Below are positions 55,794 through 64,000 of a stretch of 64,000 bases of DNA, one piece after another. The first letter of the stretch is position 1, and the number at the start of each line of letters is the position of its first letter. The notes beneath the pieces were generated by a model. That model had not been told where the DNA came from. It worked only from the letters and a program-made list of their open reading frames with translations, and made no database searches. Both the position numbers and the translations under genes were made by a program. Source of the stretch: Ascoidea rubescens DSM 1968 (lineage: Eukaryota; Ascomycota; Saccharomycetes; Ascoideales; Ascoideaceae); contig NW_017962914.1 in assembly GCF_001661345.1 (NCBI RefSeq), forward strand, positions 522,439 to 586,438, given 5' to 3'.

Positions 55794-57127
55794 GATGTGA
55801 TAAGATTGTTATGGAATAAAGATTTAGATTGAATAATTGGAGAAAAGCAGCGAGAGCACAAAGAATATTAACTTGGTATTGATTTGATAAAATATAATAA
55901 AAATCTAATAAAAATCTTGTAATATGAAATTAAAATAAAATGGATAAAAAGTAATAGAGAGATGGAATATATGGAAAATAAAACAACAGTTTAAGAGAAT
56001 AAATAGAGTATTTATTGAATCAAGAGTATTGAAACCAAGTTTAATTATAAAACGGTTTTTAAAAGTCTTGAATGATAAGTGGAAGAGAGAAGGAGCCCTA
56101 ATGAGGACAGGTGCAGCGGATTTGTGCAGGCACCTGCCGACCAAATAAGTGCGTTGGGCGGTTGCGTGCGCTGGTTGGTTTTGAGAAAAATATTTTATAT
56201 GGAAACATATAGTAATTTTATACAATCGCGGAGAGACTGTCTTAGGTAAGCAATGATAAAAAACTTGCGCAGAAAGAAGCAGCGACGGAAAGCGGCAGAA
56301 AATCACCTTTTTTTCTTTGGTGTTGGGTTTTCTTTTTCCAAAGGCCTGCTGCCGCGTGTGACTCAGCACTGACTAAGCGGTGCAAAAAGCGCAACGCACA
56401 TGACCGCGGCCTCTTTATCGGGGGCAGCGTCCAAATCCCGCGCCGCACGAGCCGGAGCGCATCGGCACACCCAAAAAAGAAAAACGTCTCAAAGGAGAAG
56501 TTGCCAAAACTTGCAAAATATCCCAAAATATCTCAAGACAGTGAAACAGCCCTAATTCACCGTTTAAAACCGGGGGTGATATCAAACTTGGGGGTTTGTG
56601 TAAGAGCCCTCTTCGAGGTTTCGTATATTTTCAATGTACAGATTGAGATTAATATAGCATGAATATAACATAACTATAACATTACATAACATAAGCTAAA
56701 ACGCCATTGGGAATCTGGAACAGTGTCAAAAAATAAATAAACAACAAGGCAGAAACGTAATCTATTGTTTAGTACCCAAATCTAAAGAAATGCTAGGAAG
56801 TTATGAAAAGTTATGAAAAGCTATGAAAATTTATGAGAAATTAGGAAAAACTAAGAGAAATTGTAAGAAGCTATCAAGAGATGATTGAGATATGAGTTAT
56901 AAAACAAATGGAAATTTCAAGAAATTTTTAGAATTTCAACTGAATTTCAATTGTATTTGATATTTTTAGTAAATTGATTTTCAGAAAAACTCTAGCCAAT
57001 CTTTAAACAGCCTTCAAAGAACAGTTAAACAGCCTTCAAAGGCTGAACTAAATGAACACATGCTACGAACTGGAAACCGTTATTTTGAAACACAGGATTT
57101 TGGTTTCAATCAACACAATTGATAGAA

Positions 57128-57175
57128 ATAATAATAATGATAATAATAATTAATTATTATTATCATTATTATTAT
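57128..57175. repeat. Perfect 48-bp AT-rich palindrome (24-bp arms, no spacer)
   Basis: The centre is AATTAATT at 57148-57155. Base pairing is perfect from 57151/57152 outward to 57128/57175, including a symmetrical G-C pair (57139/57164) that interrupts the AAT triplets. Able to form a cruciform. Confidence 0.95.
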
Positions 57176-58215
57176 AAATATTAGCGGATTGTTGTTTAAA
57201 AACTTTTAACAATGAAAACACTAAAACAGTATTGTAAGTGGGGATTAACTTATGGATTGTTACTGTTTCTTGTTTGTTCTTTTAAATTGTTTTGTGGGAC
57301 AACGATATTGTACAAACTACAAAGTGACATTGCAATACAGTGGCAAGTAAGAAAATATATCAGTAACACTAAGAGTGGATCCTCTCTGGTGATCCTTTGG
57401 GATAACATTTTATAAAGGAACCACAAACGTTATCTGAATCTGTGGTGTATCAATCTCAAAGCTACACCATACATTTTGCTGTCTTGAAATGTGTTTCCAA
57501 GGTTGACACATTTTCCTGAGGCAAGATTTTGGGACCAGGGCTCTTCCAGCTAGCACAGGGGAAGAGACACAGACATCGCTCATGTGCAACCAGGAATTGG
57601 CCGGGTTCTGCGGATCCGTCAATATCCCGACGCGGATATAACCCGGTCCTGATTACGGAGTGCAGAGCTGGCGACAAAGTCGACTGTTCGTAATTCGCTG
57701 GGGCTGCGCTTCCGCTGGGGCTTTTTCCGCTGCTTTGTTCCCGTTCCCAGTACTCCCGTATTCCGTTAAGAAAGCGATGCATTTCCCGACAAGCCGGCCC
57801 ATTGGCAAAACCCAGTCGCGCAGGGCTGCTTCCGTCAGAGCGCTCTCAAACACACGTGCAATCAGATGACACAGGAGCGTCTGTGCCAATGGAGCAAATA
57901 AACAGGCTTTGCTGTGCGTGGATCGGTCACATGTAGATGGCTGACTCAGCGCGATCGCCCTTTTTTTTTGTCTTGCTCCTTCCATTCTCTTTGGAGATGG
58001 AACCACACTGCCAACAAAGAAGCAGCAGCACTAATAGCAGCAGCAAAGACAGCAGAGGCAGCAGAGGCAGCAAGAGCGGGTGCATGCTGTTGCTACTCCG
58101 ACGGTGATGGTGATGGTCTGGTGCTTCTCGTGCCACTGCTGCGTCGCCATTCACGCTCTGGGTCGCAAGAGCGTCTTTTAGTCTCTTTCGTGACGGAGCA
58201 GCAGCCTGGTGGGCG

Positions 58216-58258
58216 TGCGTAATCTGGCACGCCGTTGAGCGCGCCGCCAGATTACGCA
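58216..58258. repeat. 13-bp inverted repeat TGCGTAATCTGGC with 17-nt loop
   Basis: Left arm 58216-58228, right arm 58246-58258, exact complement, in a GC-rich island about 800 bp upstream of paralogue B. It could be a hairpin in RNA or a site for a dimeric DNA-binding protein. Confidence 0.9.
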
Positions 58259-59053
58259 GTGCCCTAGGTCCCTGGCGCGGTGTCACTCAAACCCTTGGGC
58301 TCTTTTCGGTTGCGTGTCGAAAAGTCTCAAAATCTCCAGCGAAGATGAAAACGAATTAAAAGCTGAAAATGAATGCAAGTGAATGGAAGCGAGTTTAAAC
58401 AACATTCATTAATATTCATTAAACACTGTCTGATACTGAAAAGACTCACAGTTCTATTTGAATAAAGCTCTAACTAACTTTTGAATTGCTTTGTTCTGCT
58501 CCAGTATCAGCTTAAAATCGCTTTGAAATCAAAACTAAATGTGTTGATTCGCTTTTTTGCAATCGTAAACAGAAATTTAAATTGTTTTTTGAATTAAAAT
58601 TGGATTTTCCTTCCAAGTTTATTCCTCTATTATGAGATGTTTACTATTATGCTTTTTCTCAAAAGAAGTTAATTTCGTTCAATAGGCCAGTTTTCACCAA
58701 CTTATTTTTTGCATTTTCTTTTGTATTCCTGGAAATTTTACTGCAAAAAAAAGTCTGATTTTGGAATTTTTTTTCTTCTGGCTCAACTTTCCACAGCATT
58801 AATTCCATTAATTCAAATAAAGCAAAATTTATATTATAAAAACAATCCAATTTTTCTCTGCTTTTTTTTTCTTTTCTTTTCTTTTCTTTTCTTCCTTTTC
58901 CTTATATATATACACTTTCCTATACATACAATATACTACTATACAATATACTAATATACTACTATACCAATATACTAATATACTAATATACTATATCTGT
59001 AATACCATATTTCAAATATACCCTATTCTTCTCCCCCTACTCCACTTTCACAA

Positions 59054-59758
59054 ATGTCTTCCTTTGACACTGAAAACAAAAATGACGATAACCAAACCTC
59101 CTGGAGACTTCAAAAAGCCAAAGAACGTCAAAGAATAAGACTCCAACAGCTCAAAGCAAAGCAAAGCAAAGACAAAGAGTCCTCCTCTTCTAACGACAAC
59201 CTCATCAACACACTCGACGAAACCCTTTTCAATGCCAATAACGATTTATTCAATCCCACCTCTGAGACTGATCCCAATGAGCCAATAATCGAGTCCACCT
59301 ACATCAACCAAAACCCAGTGTCTAAATTCAACTTGCTACTCAACCAGCAACAGAACATCAACATCAACAACCCCAACAACTCCTTCACTGGCTTCAACTC
59401 CTCATATAACAACTCCAGCATGGACTTCAATTCCTCCAAGCGCCAGAGCGATCTATCCACCTACTCTGCCCTCACCTCCAGCAGCATCAACTCCATCAAC
59501 AGCAGTTCTAACGAACTCTCCTCCACAAGATCCTCCCTCTATTCCAACAGCTCTCTAAGCTCTGGCTCTGCGAATTCAAACTCCCACTCCAATCCCAATC
59601 TCAATTCAAACATAAACACCAATTCCAGCACAAGCACCAATTTCCAAAATTTAGTCAATTTGAATTCAAAAAGTAGAAAGAACTCCATAAGGCCACTAAG
59701 TTTAGATAACATCCAGCACAGAGATTTAAATGAACCAAATATAGCCTACAATTTCTAA
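59054..59758 (+). CDS. Ser/Asn-rich protein with N-terminal WRLxKAK helix (paralogue B)
   Basis: This 234-residue protein is not recognised. Residues ~16-38 carry SWRLQKAKERQRIRLQQLKA, a basic helix shared with the protein at 39383-40087, which has the same total length. After it comes an acidic/Asn patch (LDETLFNANNDLFNPTSETD) and then a Ser/Asn-rich disordered stretch with repeated SSS and NSN strings. Near the end KSRKNSIRPLSLDN contains a basic-x-x-Ser motif that a basophilic kinase could use. No membrane segment. The first codons are GC-richer than the gene's middle. ATG at 59054 follows a C/T-rich leader. It is probably regulatory, but no function is assigned. Confidence 0.85.
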   Translation: MSSFDTENKNDDNQTSWRLQKAKERQRIRLQQLKAKQSKDKESSSSNDNLINTLDETLFNANNDLFNPTSETDPNEPIIESTYINQNPVSKFNLLLNQQQNININNPNNSFTGFNSSYNNSSMDFNSSKRQSDLSTYSALTSSSINSINSSSNELSSTRSSLYSNSSLSSGSANSNSHSNPNLNSNINTNSSTSTNFQNLVNLNSKSRKNSIRPLSLDNIQHRDLNEPNIAYNF

Positions 59759-62004
59759 TTCATTTTATTTCGTTTATTAGCTCATCTACTTCACTTTACT
59801 AAAGACTAAAAATTCATCTCATGTTCACTTAATGGCTTTATCTATCGTTACTTTTCTACTTTTTATTTCTTTATTTCTTTGTTTCTCTATTTCTTTTGTT
59901 TTTATATCTTATCTTATCTTATCCTATCTTATACTTTATATTATCATTTTTATAAATCTCGTTGTTTTCCTGTTTTTTTCTGTCTCTTTTTGTTCTCTCC
60001 TATAACTTTGGTTGTCTTTTACTATAATGTTTTTTTTTATTTACAAAAAAAAGAAGAATGGTTACTGTTTTTATTAATTAGATATTGTATTTTGTATTTT
60101 TATTATCTATATATCTATAATAATGGGTTTTTTATATACGCTGTTAATTATTTCTATTCTATTCTATTCGATTCGATTCCACTTCACTCCACTACTCTTA
60201 TTTTATTTTATTTTATTTTATTTTATTCTCTACTCTACTCTACTCCTTTTTCTTTCATATGTATGTTAATATCAACATTATAAAATTAAAATAATATTAA
60301 AATTAGAAATAAAATTAATATTAAATACAACAAAATTGAATCACAATATAATTAAATAATTATTTAATTAAAATTACAATTCTATTTCTCGTTTTTTTTT
60401 CGCTCTTTTTTTACTTTTGCCTTTTTTTAACTCTTACTCTTCCTTACCATTTTACTCTTTCTTTTTTTTTTCGCTCTATCAAATAAATGGCTAAATAAAT
60501 GAAAATTATAATAAAATTACAATAAAATTTATTGCAAATTCTAAAATCACACTCTTTTCTACTTTAAACTCACACCTAAAAGTATATTTTCGTCAATCCT
60601 TTTTATTTCTCTTCATTTCCTTTCATTTCCCTTTATTTCTTCACATCTCTTTTCATTTCAAGACTGCTGTTTATAATCCTCTTTAATCCCTTTAAAATCC
60701 CTTATCACAATCAATCCCATACAAAGTCTATTGGCTTGTTCACTGCCCATTCCATCCCCTTCGTTTCTTTCCCAAAGATTAACACCGCTTACTAAGTATT
60801 ATATAAACTCTCCTGCTCCTATTCGACCCAAACGATATTTCGAATATCCTCCCAACGAATCTTAACCTGAATCGTGTACTACTCATGTTATAATTTATCA
60901 AACTTACCAGGTCCTGAGACCTGCACTCATCTCGCTAACACTAACAATGTGCTCGTCTCTCCCTCTCTCTCTACCATAGCTTTCAATTTGCCTCTGGTCG
61001 ATGATCCACTCAATCACTGATCCGATCTCAACCTATTCTGCTCACATTGCTACTGCTGCTACTTCTGCTTCATCTCCTCGTGGCCAATCAGCTCCCTCCC
61101 CACTTGAAACAATTACACGTTAATTGCAATCCTGCAGTCCAAAGATGAACATCTCCATCACTATCTCGCTCAAAAACAATGGCTCTTCTAATGGCTCTCC
61201 CAATGGCTCTTTCATTGTACAGCTCCAGCTCTGATGGTTTCCCTTACTTTACGAATTTTCGATGTGGTGCAACGCTTGCTAAATGAATATTCAAAAAGGA
61301 TGTGTTACCCTGCTGGCGCCGATTCTGAAACTGCCGCCAGACGAACGCTGCTCCCAAAAATAGCTGTTCGCTATGTCCGATTTCGATCAAGAATGTGTTG
61401 TGGTTTCATGGGTATTTCGCTGATTGGTTATGGGTCCCTATACCGCAAACAGCCCTCCTGGCCAAAACACATACTGATATCAAAGGGAGCAGCAGCAAAT
61501 GATATGCGCAGAAAGAAAATAAGCAAGCGCTGCACACACCGCACAATCACGCGTGTGTGATGCGCAATAGTCTGCATGTTTTCATATATCATGCAGATCC
61601 CGCAGCGTCATCTACCGAATCGAAACTATTGCAGGCAGTGCTGTGTACACACAAGGGTATACAAGGGTTTGAAACTTTTTCAGGACTGATTTTTTATCCG
61701 GATTAGGGACAGCTCACAGAGTTCCTGATATGAATCAATCGTTTGAAATACGTACCGATTTGTACATTCAACAACCACGACTAATCGGGTATTTCTGTTC
61801 AAAGCAACCAAAGATATCGATTAGAGATATCGAATGTTGAGAAGCGATAAGAAGCAGCACTCAAAATAAAAATGAATATGATTTGTTATTAAGTCCAATA
61901 AAATACTAAAGCGTTCCGGATTGCCATTTCTCATGAACCTGTAGACTATAGTATAAATAAGGTATTATAAATAGAGGAGTTTAATTTTAATAAACAGAAG
62001 CAAA
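59759..62004. other. Gene-free region downstream of paralogue B
   Basis: 59760-60700 is T-rich 3' flank with tetranucleotide repeats (TTATC near 59911-59935, TTTTA near 60200-60225). About 60880-61690 is a higher-GC island with CCAAT-type words (GGCCAATCAG at 61083-61092), although no gene recognised starts beside it. 61690-62004 returns to AT-rich and precedes the tRNA gene. Confidence 0.5.
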
Positions 62005-62076
62005 TCCGTGATAGTTTAGTGGCTAGAATTACCGCTTGTCGCGTGGTAGACCGGGGTTCAATTCCCCGTCGCGGAG
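62005..62076 (+). tRNA. tD(GUC): tRNA-Asp (anticodon GTC), no intron
   Basis: A 72-base cloverleaf. The acceptor arm TCCGTGA pairs with TCGCGGA. The anticodon stem ACCGC/GTGGT encloses the loop TTGTCGC with anticodon GTC. The T arm CCGGG-GTTCAATT-CCCCG contains a good B box, followed by discriminator G. The sequence is very close to the yeast tRNA-Asp. A TTTT at 62077-62080 is the Pol III terminator. No intron is present. Confidence 0.97.
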
Positions 62077-62080
62077 TTTT
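62077..62080 (+). terminator. Pol III terminator of tRNA-Asp
   Basis: A run of four T directly after the discriminator base, with more T runs following. Confidence 0.8.
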
Positions 62081-62639
62081 CTTTTCTGTGCATTTTTTTA
62101 TTTTTTTATTTCGTAGATAATCACTAAATTCTTTGTTACTCGACTGCTTTCGAAAACAAACGATATACCTGTAATTTTGTTGATAATAGATCCAATAATA
62201 TGTAAAATTTTAGATGTTAAAGAATGTGAATGTTAACCTATAAAGTAATAGTAATGTAAAAAGTAAAATAAAACTAGATATAGTTAACAGAATTTAATAT
62301 ATCAAAGTAAAAATGTAGAAATGAATAGGTGAGATAAGATAAAATAAAATTTGAAAAGAAATCAACTTTTTTGTCAAGAAAATAAAAACCCATAAAGTTT
62401 TTTGTGAAAAATAAAAGCATAATAAAGTGAATAAATAAAATTTTTGCTCGATATATCCATTGAACAAGCTCTATACAAAATGATAACTAATAACCCTTAT
62501 ACATATGAGATAAAAGAATTAAAAAAAATAGGAAAAAATGGAGAAAAAAAAAGAGTAAAAAACGGAAAAAAACGTACCAATTTAAACTAGTTGTGATGAA
62601 TTGTGCAATAATTTGAATTAAAAAAAAATGAATAAAATA
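62081..62639. other. AT-rich spacer between tRNA-Asp and the terminal gene
   Basis: A-rich sequence with many AAATAAAA-type strings, probably the 3' flank of the minus-strand gene that ends at 62640. No gene is seen. Confidence 0.55.
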
Positions 62640-63776
62640 TCATGATGCAAAACCCTTATTTTCCTTTACCCAATCGACTAATTTTACATAATCTTCAAAA
62701 ATTTCTCTCAACTCTCTTAATTTTAAATCTTCAAATTCCGAATTTCGATGTTTGCCAATTGATTTTGATAACAAGTTATTACTAATAGGATTTTTCTTCA
62801 ATGGATAATTTAAGGGATCAATTTCTGGTTCTTCTAAGATTCCTGGATTACTAAGTGATTTAATGTGTCTTTGATTTGTAGGAGGAGGTGGAAGATTCAT
62901 GGGAAAGTTATAGTTATTAACAACTGTTGTAGATGAAGTTGTAGATGAAGTTGATGTGCTAACCGTTGTCATATCAACATTTGAATTGACACCAGAATTC
63001 GGATTGGAATTTGGGATTCCCAAATTTCCATTTGAAAAATTTCTTTTCAATGAGCCAAAGATAGGTGTAATAGAAGACAAGTGACTTTGGACAGATGCAG
63101 ATCGACTTCTATTAGGAGAGTTTGGCTTATTGAAATTAAGATCACCATTAGTGATTTCATTACTAGAAATAGTAGGAAGAGAACTATTTGAAGATATCGC
63201 CTTCCATCTCATCAACCTGTTTAAAGGATTTGATGAAGGGTTGGAAATAGAATTAGAGTTGGAATTAGCGTTGGAATTGGAATTGGAATAAAAATTAACG
63301 AATGGCTGAGAAATATGAATATCGTCAATTGATTTAGAGCTATTACTACTTGCTTGAGATTGAGCTCCATCAAAATCAGATGAATTTGTAGAAGGATTTG
63401 ATAACGTATCATCCATGCTACTAGCAATTGAAGGCTGGTCGATGATTTTCAAATTTTGAGTTAAATTTTGAGTTAAATTTGAAGTCAGCAGTGTTAGTGT
63501 TGAATTTAAATTTGAATTTGAAGATAGTCTGCCCAAAACACTTCGAAGGGAATTATCCAAAACATTAGATAAAACGCCTGCAGTTGATGCTAACTCGGAA
63601 GGTATTTGTAAAGAAAAACTTCTTACAGGTGGATTAATAAGGTGTGTATTATTATTGGAATTATTAATGCTGATATTATTATTATTAATATCATTATTAG
63701 TGTTGTTTTTAGATTCATTTATACTTGATAGTAAAGAAAAGGAGCTTGATTTCTTTCTATAGTTCGATTTTGATTT

Positions 63777-63824
<48 letters not shown>

Positions 63825-64000
63825 GCTGTTGTTGGCAGTGGCAGTGGCAGTATTGATGATAGTGGCGGTATTTGTATTAGCGGTTATATTAACATTATCA
63901 ATTGGGATTTTTGAAATTAGAGAGTTTTTATCATCTTGGTCTATTGATAAAGAGATATTCAAAGGTTTTGAAAGAAACTCTTTGATTTGATCAAATTGGT
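62640..64000 (-). CDS. Unrecognised Ser/Asn-rich protein, 5' end outside the window
   Basis: The minus-strand frame is open from the window edge to the stop at 62640-62642, so at least 452 C-terminal residues are present and the start lies beyond 64000; an apparent start at 63962 is only a TTG. The visible part begins QFDQIKEFLSKPLNISLSID, has an uninterrupted ~15-residue Asn run, and contains the less biased RSFSLQIPSELASTAGVLSN and VLDNSLRSVLGRLSSN. Basic-Ser motifs (RSRSASVQS) and a charged helical C terminus RNSEFEDLKLRELREIFEDY complete it. The conserved-looking pieces are the middle LQIPSELAST segment and the C-terminal helix. I do not recognise the family. Convergent with the tRNA-Asp side of the spacer. 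Confidence 0.8.
63778..63823 (+). repeat. ATT/AAT triplet repeat (poly-Asn) in the terminal gene
   Basis: About 15 pure ATT triplets on the plus strand, coding poly-Asn on the minus strand, of the same kind as the longer run in ERT1. Confidence 0.85.

Larger units (their letters stand above)
55794..59053. promoter_or_regulatory. 3.3-kb divergent intergenic region RCF2 / paralogue B
   Basis: No coding region recognised. Two GC-rich islands (about 56090-56560 and 57480-58330) sit in otherwise AT-rich DNA. A perfect 48-bp palindrome is at 57128-57175 and a 13-bp inverted repeat with a 17-nt loop at 58216-58258. A CAG/CAGCAG-rich stretch (58019-58079) precedes the latter. The last 200 bp before the paralogue B ATG are T/C-rich with an ATACTA repeat near 58925-59000, resembling a yeast leader. 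Confidence 0.5.

Noticed and set aside
59879-60283. Plus-strand hydrophobic open frame of 134 codons after paralogue B
   Set aside because: T-rich 3' flank translates as Phe/Tyr/Leu noise; no proper start.
61234-61560. Plus-strand open frame of 108 codons in the GC island upstream of the tRNA
   Set aside because: No recognisable domain and the island is GC-rich throughout; kept only as a possible ncRNA or promoter region.
1-64000. Search for transposons, LTR elements, viral fossils and CRISPR arrays
   Set aside because: No reverse transcriptase, integrase, transposase, capsid-like frame, long terminal repeats or regular repeat-spacer array was recognised by eye.

Overview
This is nuclear DNA of a budding-yeast-type fungus (Saccharomycotina). 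It is AT-rich, its genes are single-exon or carry one short intron near the 5' end, and the introns have GTATGT/GTAAGT donors and TACTAAC-like branch sites. Many proteins have long Asn/Ser runs. A 40 kDa respiratory complex I subunit and a gamma-butyrobetaine-dioxygenase-like enzyme argue against Saccharomyces and its close relatives, which lack complex I. A filamentous yeast of the Ascoidea/Saccharomycopsis type is a guess. No transposon, virus-derived element or CRISPR array was recognised.

Layout. 1-11.7 kb is a compact housekeeping block: the 3' end of a Tim17-like membrane protein gene, ERT1, ARC1, MLC1 (intron right after the ATG), RIB1, CWC27, the complex I subunit NUEM, and the small secretory-pathway gene YSY6 (again with an intron right after the ATG). 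12.9-20.4 kb is a head-to-tail array of four GT15 (KRE2/MNT1/KTR) alpha-1,2-mannosyltransferase genes. Copies 3 and 4 share near-identical tracts. Copy 3 carries an assembly join (one N inside a 71-bp duplication), and copy 4 has a one-base frameshift in the same tract. 21.6-32.6 kb holds JSN1/PUF1, MAG2 (RNF10-type RING), SPO11 (with a newly placed first exon) and the dioxygenase. 32.6-44.1 kb is unusually empty: about 10 kb of non-coding sequence around a small spliced roadblock-like gene and a 234-residue Ser/Asn-rich protein. 44.1-55.8 kb is dense again and all on the minus strand: MON2 (first exon recovered), MCP2, NDL1 and RCF2. 55.8-62.6 kb is mostly non-coding and holds a second 234-residue protein sharing an N-terminal helix motif with the first, plus a tRNA-Asp(GTC). 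The window ends inside an unrecognised low-complexity gene.

Functions. The products cover mitochondrial respiration (NUEM, RCF2, MCP2), protein mannosylation and secretion (GT15 array, YSY6, MON2), translation and ribosome quality control (ARC1, MAG2, JSN1), cytoskeleton (MLC1, NDL1), splicing (CWC27), riboflavin synthesis (RIB1), gluconeogenic control (ERT1) and meiosis (SPO11). There is no evidence of a functional cluster apart from the mannosyltransferase array.

The most unusual signals are the following. Several-hundred-base GC-rich islands are mostly centred on promoters and spill into the neighbouring coding ends. There is gene conversion (or mis-assembly) in the GT15 array. First exons consist of only the ATG in two genes. 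A roadblock-like gene has an intron that can be read through in frame. There is a perfect 48-bp palindrome, and a pair of related proteins (WRLxKAK motif) flanked by multi-kilobase gene-free DNA.
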